A stretch of DNA of 64,000 nucleotides from CAMXAS01 sp964442435 (lineage in GTDB: Bacteria; Bacteroidota; Bacteroidia; Bacteroidales; P3), in contig CAYTZG010000003.1 of NCBI GenBank assembly GCA_964442435.1, forward strand, positions 88,696-152,695. Direction: 5' to 3'. Both the position numbers and the translations under genes were made by a program. Positions 8,626 through 16,849 of this stretch are shown here, piece after piece. The notes under the pieces are model-generated. The model was not told the origin of the DNA, made no database searches, and saw only the letters and a list, made by a program, of their open reading frames with translations. Within the stretch, counting starts at the first letter, position 1. Every line of letters begins with the position of its first letter.

Positions 8626-9034
8626 GGAACGGATTTTGGATATGCTTGATTTTGTGAATAATCAAGCAGCATTCATAGAGAAAACCACGGCACAGGTAAA
8701 ATCCGCGGACGATTTCATGTTGGATCCGGCCGGCGTTGTGTTATACAACTCCACTTGTATGTGCTTGCAAACCATAGGGGAAACACTGAAAAAAGTGGAC
8801 GCGCTTACCAAGCAGCAATTTTTAGCGGTGTTTTACCCTCAGATTCCATGGCATGGTATTTTCGGTCTGCGAAATATCATCGCGCATGAATATGAAAATA
8901 CGGAACCCGAAGAAATCTATCATATCATCAAGTCGGAATTACCGGAATTGTATCGTAATGTACAGAAAATCACGGATGATATTGCCGGTGGGATGCATGA
9001 TGCTTTTTGGGCGGAAATGAGAGAGCGGAATTAG
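8609..9034 (+). CDS. hepT: HepT-like HEPN-domain RNase toxin
   Basis: This 141-residue all-helical protein belongs to the HEPN/DUF86 (HepT) family. The catalytic RNase motif R-x4-H-x-Y is present as R88-NIIA-H93-E-Y95. In studied systems the Arg and His cleave RNA and the Tyr is the residue AMPylated by MntA. The flanking WHGIFGLRN and IIKSELPELYRN segments match the W-x-x-I-x-x-x-R-N and ii-x-x-l-P-x-l signatures of the family. I chose the ATG at 8609, which overlaps mntA by 17 bp and has GGAAAAAG just before it. An in-frame ATG at 8567 lies deeper in mntA, and 8642 is a possible shorter start. All active-site residues are intact, so the pair looks functional. Confidence 0.88.
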   Translation: MPFTYKERILDMLDFVNNQAAFIEKTTAQVKSADDFMLDPAGVVLYNSTCMCLQTIGETLKKVDALTKQQFLAVFYPQIPWHGIFGLRNIIAHEYENTEPEEIYHIIKSELPELYRNVQKITDDIAGGMHDAFWAEMRERN

Positions 9035-9058
9035 AAAAAACGAAAAAAGTCGGAAAAA

Positions 9059-9403
9059 GTGACGGTAGAAGTTTTAAAATCGAAGATTCACAGGGTGGCT
9101 GTGACGCAGGCCGATTTGAATTACATCGGCAGCATCACGATAGACGAGGCCTTGATGGAGGCCGCCGGCCTGTTGGAAAACGAGCGCGTTTACATTTACG
9201 ATATCAACAACGGGGAACGCTTCGACACCTATGTCATCAAGGGCGAAAGAAACAGCGGCGTCATCGGATTGAACGGGGCGGCCGCCCGCAAGGTGGCCGT
9301 GGGCGATCTCGTCATCATCGTGGCCTATGCGCAAATGACGCCCGACGAGGCGGCGCGGTTCCAGCCGCGGATTGTTTTCCCCAAGAACAACAAGTTGGTT
9401 TAA
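9059..9403 (+). CDS. panD: Aspartate 1-decarboxylase (PanD)
   Basis: This 114-residue pyruvoyl enzyme makes beta-alanine from aspartate for pantothenate and coenzyme A. The proenzyme cleavage site Gly24-Ser25 lies in the conserved YIGSITID motif, and Ser25 becomes the pyruvoyl group. KSKIHRV at the N-terminus, ERNSGVIGLNGAAA and GDLVIIVAYAQM are also family signatures. The start is a GTG at 9059: no in-frame ATG exists upstream, and the KSKIH motif must be kept at residues 7-11. The gene follows hepT by 24 bp without a visible promoter of its own, so it may be read from the toxin-antitoxin transcript. A terminator follows. Confidence 0.96.
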   Translation: MTVEVLKSKIHRVAVTQADLNYIGSITIDEALMEAAGLLENERVYIYDINNGERFDTYVIKGERNSGVIGLNGAAARKVAVGDLVIIVAYAQMTPDEAARFQPRIVFPKNNKLV

Positions 9404-9435
9404 AGTCGGTTAAGCGTTTTGACGTTTCCGCATCG

Positions 9436-9461
9436 GCGCGAGTCCCATCGCGCTTTTTTTT
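9436..9461 (+). terminator. Intrinsic terminator after panD
   Basis: A 6-bp GC stem, GCGCGA (9436-9441) with TCGCGC (9448-9453), closes a 6-base loop and is followed directly by eight T residues. It separates panD from the helicase gene. Confidence 0.8.
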
Positions 9462-9470
9462 GAATTTCTG

Positions 9471-9477
9471 AAGGAGG
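9471..9477 (+). promoter_or_regulatory. Strong Shine-Dalgarno site of uvrD
   Basis: AAGGAGG lies four bases before the ATG at 9482. Bacteroidota seldom use such sites, so it is noteworthy and supports this start. Confidence 0.6.
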
Positions 9478-9481
9478 CTAT

Positions 9482-11887
9482 ATGGCATTATTGGATAAGT
9501 TGAACGAGCGTCAGCGGCAGGCGGCCGAGTGTACCGAAGGGCCGGTCATGATTATAGCGGGGGCGGGCAGCGGCAAGACGCGCACGCTCATGTACCGCAT
9601 CGCCCACCTGTTGGAAATAGGCAACGACCCGTTCCGCATCATGGCGTTGACGTTCACGAACAAGGCCGCCGAGGAGATGAAGGACCGCATCGCCGACTTG
9701 ATAGGCCCTTCCGCGCGCAGCCTTTGGATGGGCACGTTCCACTCCATTTTCTGCCGCATCCTGCGCGCCCATGCCGAACGGCTCGGCTACGAAAAGACGT
9801 TTACGATTTACGACACCGACGACAGCCGTAACCTCCTCAAAAACATAGCCAAAGAGAAGAACCTCGACCCCAAGCTCTACAACCCCAAGATGGTGGGGGC
9901 GCGCATCTCCATGGCCAAGAGCGCGCTCGTGGGCCCCGCCGACTACGCCCGCAACGCCGCCTTGCTCGAAGAAGACCGCATGATGCAGCGGCCGCAAATC
10001 GCTGAAATATATACCGAATACCAAAACCGTCTGTTCCACGCCGGCGCGATGGACTTCGACGACCTGCTGTTTCAGACCAACGTCCTGTTGCGTGACCATC
10101 CCGACGTGCTGGCCAAATACCAGGAGCACTTCCGCTATATCATGGTCGATGAGTATCAGGACACCAACTTCGCGCAATATCTCATCGTCAAAAAGTTGGC
10201 GGCCAAGCACCGCAATATCTGCGTGGTGGGCGACGATTCGCAGAGCATCTATTCGTTCCGTGGCGCCAACATACAGAACATATTGAGTTTCAAGGCCGAC
10301 TATCCGGAGTCCACCACCATCGCGCTGGAGCAGAACTACCGTTCCACGGGCACCATCGTCAAGCTGTCGAACGTGCTCATCGAAAACAATAAGGGCCGTA
10401 TCCCCAAAACCATTTGGACGCAGAACGACGAAGGCTGCCTCGTCAAGCTGCTGGCCGCCCCCACCGACGAGGAGGAAGGCCGCATGGTGGCGCAGCAGAT
10501 TTTCGAAACCGAGATGAACGAGCGCGTCCATCACCGCGACTTCGCCATCCTCTACCGCACCAACAACCAGAGCAAGGCCATGGAAGACGCGCTGCGCCGC
10601 ATCAACATCCCGTATCGGATTTACGGCGGCCAGAGCTTCTATCAGCGCAAGGAAATCAAAGACATGGTGGCCTATTTCCGCTGGGTGGCCAACCCGCGCG
10701 ACGAAGCCTGCCTGTTGCGCTGCATCAACCTGCCCGCGCGCGGCATCGGCGACACCACCATCGACCGCCTGCGGATACTGGCCTCCGCCAAGGGCTGTGC
10801 GCTGTTCGACGCCATCGCGCTGTTGAGCGACCCGGCCGTGAGCGCCGAGGCGGGCCTCAACGGGGCGGCCGTGGCGCGGCTGTCCCGCGTGCGCGACATG
10901 ATTCTGAGCCTGCACATCCGCCTCTCCGACACCGACGCCTACACGCTGGCGGCCGACGTGTGGAAGCACTGCGGCATCGAGCAGGAATACAAGCAGGAAA
11001 ACACGATAGAGAGCGAGGCGCGTTTGCGCAACGTGGAGGAATTGCTCAACGCCGTGCAGGAGTACGTAGAGCGCGAGCACTTCGAGGTGGACGAGGAAAC
11101 GGGCGAGATGCTACCCTACGAGGGCATCGTCACCTTAGATCGCTTCCTGCAGGAAATCGCGTTGCTGACCGATATGGACGAGAAGAAAGAGGACGACGAG
11201 CACGGGAGCGACGTGGTAACGCTTATGACCATCCACGCGGCCAAGGGCTTGGAATACCCCTATGTGTTTGTGGTGGGCTGCGAGGAAGACCTGTTCCCGT
11301 CCGAGATGAGTTCGGCCACGCAAGAAGATTTGGAGGAGGAGCGGCGGCTGTTTTATGTGGCCGTCACGCGTAGCGAACGGCAACTATTCCTCAGTTTCGC
11401 GCGCAAGCGGATGCGCTGGGGGCAGCGCAACGACACCAAGCCCAGCCGGTTCCTTTCCGAAATCGAACGGTCGGGCTGTTTCGAGAACCCGCAGGTGTTG
11501 AAGGCGCCGGCCGCCGTGTTCATCGACGACGATGAGGAGCGCGGCGCGTGGGGCGGCTTCGGGGGCTTCGGAAGCCGGAGCGGCGGGCGCCAAACCCCCG
11601 CGCCCGTTCGACCCGTAGAGCCCCGCAAACTCAAGCGAATCAGTGTCGCCCCAAGCGGCAGTGTGCAGGGCCCAAGCCCCGCCGTGCCCGCCGCGCCCAA
11701 TGGCGGCGCGCAACCCCAAGGCGGCTATGCGGCCGGCCAGCGCGTGGCCCATGCCAAGTTCGGCCTCGGCACGCTCGTCGAAATACAGGGCGCGGGCAGC
11801 GACCAGCGCCTCATCGTCAAGTTCGACAGCCTCCCGCAGCCCAAAACCCTGCTCACCGCCTTCGCCAAGTTGCAGATTGTGGGGTAG
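9482..11887 (+). CDS. uvrD: UvrD/PcrA-type 3'-5' DNA helicase
   Basis: This 801-residue superfamily 1A helicase works in nucleotide excision and mismatch repair and in clearing proteins from DNA. Motifs occur in order: Walker A AGAGSGKT (26-33), Ia ALTFTNKAAEEMKDRI, Walker B IMVDEYQDTN (about 221), III VVGDDSQSIYSFRGA, IV LEQNYRST, V TLMTIHAAKGLEYPYVF and VI EERRLFYVAVTRSE. After the core a flexible Gly/Pro-rich linker (about 680-745) leads to a C-terminal Tudor-like module (GQRVAHAKFGLGTLVEI...IVKFD), as in PcrA, where it contacts RNA polymerase. AAGGAGG at 9471-9477 is a full Shine-Dalgarno sequence, which is unusual for Bacteroidota. No promoter could be found in the short gap after the panD terminator. 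Confidence 0.96.
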   Translation: MALLDKLNERQRQAAECTEGPVMIIAGAGSGKTRTLMYRIAHLLEIGNDPFRIMALTFTNKAAEEMKDRIADLIGPSARSLWMGTFHSIFCRILRAHAERLGYEKTFTIYDTDDSRNLLKNIAKEKNLDPKLYNPKMVGARISMAKSALVGPADYARNAALLEEDRMMQRPQIAEIYTEYQNRLFHAGAMDFDDLLFQTNVLLRDHPDVLAKYQEHFRYIMVDEYQDTNFAQYLIVKKLAAKHRNICVVGDDSQSIYSFRGANIQNILSFKADYPESTTIALEQNYRSTGTIVKLSNVLIENNKGRIPKTIWTQNDEGCLVKLLAAPTDEEEGRMVAQQIFETEMNERVHHRDFAILYRTNNQSKAMEDALRRINIPYRIYGGQSFYQRKEIKDMVAYFRWVANPRDEACLLRCINLPARGIGDTTIDRLRILASAKGCALFDAIALLSDPAVSAEAGLNGAAVARLSRVRDMILSLHIRLSDTDAYTLAADVWKHCGIEQEYKQENTIESEARLRNVEELLNAVQEYVEREHFEVDEETGEMLPYEGIVTLDRFLQEIALLTDMDEKKEDDEHGSDVVTLMTIHAAKGLEYPYVFVVGCEEDLFPSEMSSATQEDLEEERRLFYVAVTRSERQLFLSFARKRMRWGQRNDTKPSRFLSEIERSGCFENPQVLKAPAAVFIDDDEERGAWGGFGGFGSRSGGRQTPAPVRPVEPRKLKRISVAPSGSVQGPSPAVPAAPNGGAQPQGGYAAGQRVAHAKFGLGTLVEIQGAGSDQRLIVKFDSLPQPKTLLTAFAKLQIVG

Positions 11888-11913
11888 TATAATGGTGTTA
11901 GCGATATTTTTAC

Positions 11914-11921
11914 TATATTTG
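11914..11921 (+). promoter_or_regulatory. Putative -7 element for the lipoprotein/TPR unit
   Basis: TATATTTG matches TAnnTTTG exactly, 25 bases before the ATG at 11947. No clear -33 element is seen. Confidence 0.5.
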
Positions 11922-11946
11922 CAGGTTTGAAACAACTTAAAGGAAT

Positions 11947-12471
11947 ATGTTACGGAACAACATCATAAAGGGTCTGACGGTGGCGCTTTGTCTGTCGGCG
12001 GCGCTCCTGCTGGGTGCCTGCTCGCTTTCCAAGGCCGAGCGCACGGCGCGGCAGTTCTTGAAAGCCTACTATGTGGAGTTGGATTTCGACCGCGCGTTGG
12101 AGCTCTCCACCGAAGACTCGCACCAAGGCATTTATTACAAAAAGAATATGACGGCGCTCTCGCCCTATGCCAAGGATGAGGTGCCGGCATTGGAGGTGTT
12201 GGACGTGATTATCGACCCCGACGACGGCAATTATGCCTATTGCGCCTACGAAATCAACGGCCAGCCCAAGATGTTGCCGTTGCAGAAGCACGATGGCAAA
12301 TGGCTCGTCGATACCGACAGCGAGGCCGTTGAAGGTTCGATGAGTTCGTCCGCTTCCGGGGTTTCGGAAATCGGTTTCGCTTCGGCGGCCAGCAGCGAAA
12401 CTTTGCCCAAGACGGGGCCGGGTCAACGGGCGCGTGAAGCGCGCGAACGCGAGGCGGCCGCCAAAAAATAA
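11947..12471 (+). CDS. Small lipoprotein, DUF4878-like
   Basis: The 174-residue protein has a lipoprotein signal peptide ending in the lipobox LGAC, with Cys25 as the acylated residue. The next residues (SLSKAER) do not form an acidic surface-export signal, so it may stay in the periplasm. Residues 30-125 look like a DUF4878/NTF2-like domain: a helix TARQFLKAYYVELDFDRALEL followed by strands, including the closing DGKWLVDT. The C-terminal 50 residues are low in complexity (Ser/Ala, then Arg/Glu/Ala). It is followed 42 bp later by a secreted TPR protein and probably shares its transcript. Function is unknown. Confidence 0.8.
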   Translation: MLRNNIIKGLTVALCLSAALLLGACSLSKAERTARQFLKAYYVELDFDRALELSTEDSHQGIYYKKNMTALSPYAKDEVPALEVLDVIIDPDDGNYAYCAYEINGQPKMLPLQKHDGKWLVDTDSEAVEGSMSSSASGVSEIGFASAASSETLPKTGPGQRAREAREREAAAKK

Positions 12472-12513
12472 AAGGTAAATTCAATAGAATCAATACTTAA
12501 AAACCCAATAGAT

Positions 12514-13188
12514 ATGAAAGCTTTGAAATACGGTTTGACCTTGATGTTAGGTCTGAGTATGTTAGGTTTCGGCGCGCGCTTGCAGGCGCAAGTGGCTTCC
12601 GGACAGACGGCCGACGTCGTGCCGGCCACCCCGGTGGCGTTGCCGGACGTGCCGCCCGCCGATGAAAATGAAGATGAACAGGAAGAAGAGCAGCCGCAAC
12701 GCGGTATGGTAACGCCTAAGCCCATCGAAGACATGGTATCGCGAGGCGAATATGCCCAGGCCGTAGCGGAATTTGAGAAATATATGAAAACGGCGAGCGG
12801 AGACCCTTGTGATTTGCTTTATCTGCCTTATAGTTTTTACGACAGATTGCAGTTTGAAGACACCGCCAATACGGCCGTTCATAAAGAAACGAGAGATAAA
12901 TATCTCGCTAAATTCTATAAAACCTGCAGCAATTCACCGGAAGTCTATGTGCTTAAAGATAGAATGAGTGACCCGAGAACGCCCGAATCGACGTTGGAAT
13001 ATATGAACAAGGCGCTTGCCATCGACCCGAATTACGCCCAGTTGTATTCGATGCGCGGTGATGCCTTGTGGGCCTTGGGACGTAAGGAAGAGGCCTGCGC
13101 CGATTTCAAGAAATCCCAAGAGTTACTCAATGACTCGTATTCGAAGCGGTTCCTTGAAGAGAATTGCAACGCAGAGAAGGCTGAATAA
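12514..13188 (+). CDS. Secreted TPR-repeat protein
   Basis: The 224-residue product has a signal peptide (MKALKYGLTLMLGLSMLGFG, cut near AQA). A Pro/Asp/Glu-rich linker follows (about residues 35-65, with an acidic run DENEDEQEEEQ). Tetratricopeptide-like helices come next: SRGEYAQAVAEFEKYM near 80 and a canonical repeat TLEYMNKALAIDPNYAQLYSMRGDALWALGRKEEACADF near 155-195. TPR domains bind protein partners, so this is likely a periplasmic scaffold or assembly protein, but no specific partner can be named. It is the second gene of the unit starting at the 11,914 promoter and is closed by a strong terminator. Confidence 0.78.
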   Translation: MKALKYGLTLMLGLSMLGFGARLQAQVASGQTADVVPATPVALPDVPPADENEDEQEEEQPQRGMVTPKPIEDMVSRGEYAQAVAEFEKYMKTASGDPCDLLYLPYSFYDRLQFEDTANTAVHKETRDKYLAKFYKTCSNSPEVYVLKDRMSDPRTPESTLEYMNKALAIDPNYAQLYSMRGDALWALGRKEEACADFKKSQELLNDSYSKRFLEENCNAEKAE

Positions 13189-13211
13189 CACGCCGGATAT
13201 ATTATCAAACG

Positions 13212-13248
13212 AAAGTCCCCTGCATGATGAATGCAGGGGACTTTTTTT
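13212..13248. terminator. Bidirectional intrinsic terminator
   Basis: A perfect 14-bp stem (AAAGTCCCCTGCAT, 13212-13225, with its exact complement at 13231-13244) closes a 5-base loop and runs into a T tract on the + strand. It sits between the convergent TPR gene and TolB-like gene, almost touching the latter's stop codon. It serves the + strand best and may serve both. Confidence 0.92.
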
Positions 13249-14833
13249 ATTTGACTTCCAACGCCTCCGGGTAGATGAGCTCGCCGTCGGCGGCTTTGGT
13301 GGTCTTGAAGGCATCGTAAGGCGCGGGGCCGTTGCTGAATACCGGCACGTTATACGATTTGAGGAACGTCAGGTAAAGGTCCGGGTCTTTCTGCGGCAAC
13401 ATAAACGGTTTGGACGCGCGTCCGTGGTCGTCCAACAGGCAGAAATACGGCCTTGAATACATGCCGTCGTCGCGTTTGGACGAGAACATCAACCAGCGGC
13501 CGCCGCCGGGGCTGAACTCGTGATAACTCTCCGTCTTGTCGCTGTTCACCCCATTCAGTAAACGGTAAACCCGCGCGTCTTCGGCCGTGTCGGCTTCGGT
13601 GGCGCGGCGGTAAGCCCCCGTGCCGGCCGCCGTCAAATCCAACACATAGAGGTCGCTTTCCGGGTGGCGGATGGGGAACGTGCCGTGGTCGCTCAGGCAG
13701 AACACCAAAAAGCGGCCGTCGGGCGAAACGCGCGGAAACGACACCGTGCCGCCGCTTTCGGCGGCATCCACCAGCGTATCCATGCGCCCGAACGCGCCCG
13801 TTTCGGCGTCGAAGGCAATCGAAACCAGGCTGTATTTGATTTTTTGGGAGTAATCGACCGGGTCTTCATCCGCGCTGTCCTTGGGCGGCGTCAGACTTTG
13901 GCAGAAATAGAGCGTGCGGCCGTCGGGCGAAAAATACGGAAACGTCTCCTCCTTTTCTTCGGTGCAGATGCGGCTGTCGCTGAAAATACGGTTGCGGTGA
14001 ATGTCATATACCATAAGGTCGCCCAACGAATCATACACTTCAGTGCGTCGCACGATGTTTTTCGAGTGCACGAACGGAAAGGCCGATGCCGTGCCGAACG
14101 CGATATAGCGTTTGTTAGGATGCCAGGCCGGATAAACGCCGCCCTGCGGAAAGCGGTTCGATTTCAAGTCCACGCGCCGCAGTTTGCCGTCCACGGCAAT
14201 GAAAGTCCCCGTGCGGTTGAAACGGACGTGGTAAACGCTGTAGTTCGGGTCGCCCCAGGCCGCCGTATGGCAGTTCACGCAGGCCATCTCGTTCATATTG
14301 TTGTCGTAGAGGTTGCGCGTGTGGAAGTTCTCCAAACAACGTTCCTCTATCGTCAAAAAGCCGCAGAGTTGGTAACTCGGTTCAATAAGGCGGTAGGTCA
14401 GGTAAGGGCTTATGGCCGAGGTGTCGATATAGAGCGGAAACGGTGCATAATCGCGCCAGCCCCCGTCTTGTTTCAGGCTCAGCGCAAACCAAAGCGTGTC
14501 GCCTTGCGCCTGTTGCAGCCAGCGTTGCCAGCGGCGCAGCGGCAGTTGCACAAGGTTTTTGCCGTGCTGTTTGTAAAGCGTTTGGCCGTTGGCGCCGTCC
14601 GTGCCGCCGCCTTGCCGCACTTCCAAACGGTAGCGCGTGCCGGGCGTCAGGATGCGGAAATTGCAGGGCGCCATGTTGTGCGGCAGGCGGCAGCCCGCAT
14701 AGTCGGGATAAATTTGCAGACGGTCGGGGTCGGTCGAAACCGCTATGGAACCGATATCAGACCGGCAGGCTGTCGTGGCGAGGCATAGCCCGCAGGCCAC
14801 GGAAATCAAATAGAAAAATTTATGAAATCGCAT
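13247..14833 (-). CDS. TolB-like beta-propeller lipoprotein with CxxCH motif
   Basis: The 528-residue product begins with a lipoprotein-type signal peptide ending ATTAC (Cys23). A central CVNCH motif (Cys185, Cys188, His189) has the form of a c-type haem attachment site. From about residue 200 on there are at least five WD/PD40-type blades with the signature SPDGR-x-L-x-F (for example FPYFSPDGRTLYF and FPRVSPDGRFLVF), as in TolB propellers. The protein is encoded 12 bp after a DUF6057 membrane protein, and this gene pair recurs in Bacteroidales. The single CxxCH could bind haem, but cytochrome function is not shown and the role is unknown. It probably sits on the periplasmic face of a membrane. 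Confidence 0.8.
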   Translation of the reverse strand: MRFHKFFYLISVACGLCLATTACRSDIGSIAVSTDPDRLQIYPDYAGCRLPHNMAPCNFRILTPGTRYRLEVRQGGGTDGANGQTLYKQHGKNLVQLPLRRWQRWLQQAQGDTLWFALSLKQDGGWRDYAPFPLYIDTSAISPYLTYRLIEPSYQLCGFLTIEERCLENFHTRNLYDNNMNEMACVNCHTAAWGDPNYSVYHVRFNRTGTFIAVDGKLRRVDLKSNRFPQGGVYPAWHPNKRYIAFGTASAFPFVHSKNIVRRTEVYDSLGDLMVYDIHRNRIFSDSRICTEEKEETFPYFSPDGRTLYFCQSLTPPKDSADEDPVDYSQKIKYSLVSIAFDAETGAFGRMDTLVDAAESGGTVSFPRVSPDGRFLVFCLSDHGTFPIRHPESDLYVLDLTAAGTGAYRRATEADTAEDARVYRLLNGVNSDKTESYHEFSPGGGRWLMFSSKRDDGMYSRPYFCLLDDHGRASKPFMLPQKDPDLYLTFLKSYNVPVFSNGPAPYDAFKTTKAADGELIYPEALEVK

Positions 14834-14845
14834 GATGGTTCGTTT

Positions 14846-16807
14846 TTAAAGGGCACCGCTTTGTCCGTGTGTCGGTTCGATTGTGGTTTTAAAATCGTTG
14901 AATGTGGCGTGATACCAATACGTATCCTCAAATCCTTTTTTCAATTTCCGGAATGAGGTATAACCGTTTTGATAAAGGCCGTAAGTTTGCAGGAAGGCGG
15001 CATAGCGCGCTTTGATATCGGGGTTGATATCGTCCGGCACCTCGTCCAGGCGCTCGATGGGGAAACAGGCCAATACGGCTTCCTGTATATGCGTGGGAAG
15101 GGTTTTGTAATATTGGCGGATTTTAGGCAGTTCCGTCAATATTTGGTTGTGGTTTTTGTAGACCATCCAAAGCGCGAGCGCGTATTCATATACGGCGGCG
15201 TTGTCGCCCTCGGAAAGCAGGCGGAAATGGGTATTGTCGTCCGGATGATAACCCAAAACCGTATGGTTGTGCGTTGAAAGCCGCGTGCGTGCGGCCGCTA
15301 TTTCGGGCTTTGAGGCCGTTTGAACCGTGTCGGATATATAGGCCGTATAACGGCGGGCGATATCTTTGTGAAACAGGCTTTGTTCAAAGAAGCGGATGAA
15401 TTTGCGGCAGGGCACGTAGTCGCCCACCACCACGCTGTTCCAAAGCAAAGGCGTCAATACGGCCGTGCTGACGCGGTGCAGGGTTATAAAATCGTAGAGC
15501 AGATGCAAGGCTTCGGCATACAAACCGTTCTGCGTATAATAAAGCGCCATGACATAAGAGCAAGGCACGTGCAGGATTTCTTCCGAAAGCAACAGCGGAA
15601 AATAATAGGAACCGTTGTAGGCAAACAGTTTTTCGGTGGCTTGTTTGCTGGCCAACAGGCTTATTTTAAGCATATCGGCCATGTAGCCTTCTTCAAACTC
15701 CGTTTGAAAGGGCAAAGGCGTTATGCCGAGTTTCCCGGACAAAGTGCGTGCGCGTTGGCGTTGGCCGCGTAGGAAAAACGCGCGGGAATCGCCGGCACTT
15801 TCCGGCCGCGCGTGTCTGAAAAACGCAAGTTCGGCGGCATCGGCGGCTTCGGCCCAGCGGTTTTCGCCGGCCAAGCGGTCCACCAAAAAGAATTCCTCCG
15901 TTTGGTAACGCAGGTTAATCCAACCGGCCGTTATCAGCAATCCGGCGATAAGGAGTCCGGTCAAGCCCCGCGCCCATGTCTTTTTGCGGATAGAAAGCCG
16001 TGCGGCGAACGGCAATCCCATGGCGATGCCGATGGTGGCATAGCCCCATACGAGCATCAAGGTCGGGCAAAAGAAAAATATGGAGGGGAACTCTTGAATG
16101 ATATAAAAGTTACCATTCAAAATGGGCCATTTCCACAAGAATTGGGCATAATAAAACGGATATCCTATGCCAATAATCAAGCCGATACCGATGGCGGCAC
16201 CCGCTATGCCGGCCGCCAGGCCGTAGAGACCGTTTCGCCAGGAACGTGTCCGCAATCCGCCTATGATGCTCCAGAACGCGATGCCCCAAACGATGTTTTC
16301 CTGTATGAGCAAACCGCCCGCTATGCCGCAAGCTGCCATAAGACCCAAACGCCCGTAGGTCGGTAGCCGGTGCAGGTTGATCAACAGCCCGCCGCCCAGT
16401 AGCAAAAGCCAGATTAAAATCCAAAGCAGATTGAAATAGGGAATCAGCGGCAGCATGAAAGCCGCCCACACGGCCCCTGTCCAATACCGGCCGGTCAGTC
16501 GGTGCCAGGCGCCCATGCCCAAAACGAGCAAACCGCCTATTACCGCCGCCCCCAAGAGCGGGTAAAGGTAAAATTGCGTAAAGAACGCCTGCAGATGCAA
16601 CAAAACCGGATAGGCGTTGGACGAAAAATAAGTCCAATAGTCGGCCGAGAAGCGAAACAACTGGTGTCGCTCCCAACCCATCATGCTTTCCGGCAGGGCG
16701 AGCCGCAGCCAAAGTGTGAACAACAGCCAAAAACCGCCGTACCAAAGCGCGTTGCGGAGCATTTTTTGCCGCTTATTCGGGGTGTTGGATAAATCCGAAG
16801 TCATCAT
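14846..16807 (-). CDS. DUF6057-family polytopic membrane protein
   Basis: The 653-residue protein has about ten to eleven hydrophobic helices in its N-terminal half (to about residue 305), then a soluble helical domain rich in Trp, Tyr and Leu that resembles a degenerate TPR array. This matches the DUF6057 family of Bacteroidales, which is found beside TolB-like CxxCH lipoproteins as here. I placed the start at 16807 (MMTSDLSN): the ATG at 16831 falls inside an exact TAnnTTTG promoter box and so would not be transcribed. Function is unknown; the layout resembles membrane glycosyltransferase-like proteins, but no catalytic motif was identified. Confidence 0.78.
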   Translation of the reverse strand: MMTSDLSNTPNKRQKMLRNALWYGGFWLLFTLWLRLALPESMMGWERHQLFRFSADYWTYFSSNAYPVLLHLQAFFTQFYLYPLLGAAVIGGLLVLGMGAWHRLTGRYWTGAVWAAFMLPLIPYFNLLWILIWLLLLGGGLLINLHRLPTYGRLGLMAACGIAGGLLIQENIVWGIAFWSIIGGLRTRSWRNGLYGLAAGIAGAAIGIGLIIGIGYPFYYAQFLWKWPILNGNFYIIQEFPSIFFFCPTLMLVWGYATIGIAMGLPFAARLSIRKKTWARGLTGLLIAGLLITAGWINLRYQTEEFFLVDRLAGENRWAEAADAAELAFFRHARPESAGDSRAFFLRGQRQRARTLSGKLGITPLPFQTEFEEGYMADMLKISLLASKQATEKLFAYNGSYYFPLLLSEEILHVPCSYVMALYYTQNGLYAEALHLLYDFITLHRVSTAVLTPLLWNSVVVGDYVPCRKFIRFFEQSLFHKDIARRYTAYISDTVQTASKPEIAAARTRLSTHNHTVLGYHPDDNTHFRLLSEGDNAAVYEYALALWMVYKNHNQILTELPKIRQYYKTLPTHIQEAVLACFPIERLDEVPDDINPDIKARYAAFLQTYGLYQNGYTSFRKLKKGFEDTYWYHATFNDFKTTIEPTHGQSGAL

Positions 16808-16828
16808 ACTTATTATAATATAGTAGTG

Positions 16829-16836
16829 CAAAGATA
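16829..16836 (-). promoter_or_regulatory. -7 promoter element of the DUF6057 operon
   Basis: On the minus strand TATCTTTG matches TAnnTTTG exactly. Transcription would start near 16822, leaving a leader of about 15 bases before the ATG at 16807 and ruling out the ATG at 16831. No good -33 match was found. Confidence 0.55.
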
Positions 16837-16849
16837 GCGAAAATACCGC

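Noticed and set aside
9488..11080. Minus-strand frame of 530 codons opposite uvrD
   Set aside because: All helicase motifs are on the + strand; the antisense frame is a codon-bias shadow.
16808..16831. Upstream ATG at 16831 as start of the DUF6057 gene
   Set aside because: It lies inside an exact -7 promoter box, so it would not be in the transcript; the start at 16807 is preferred.
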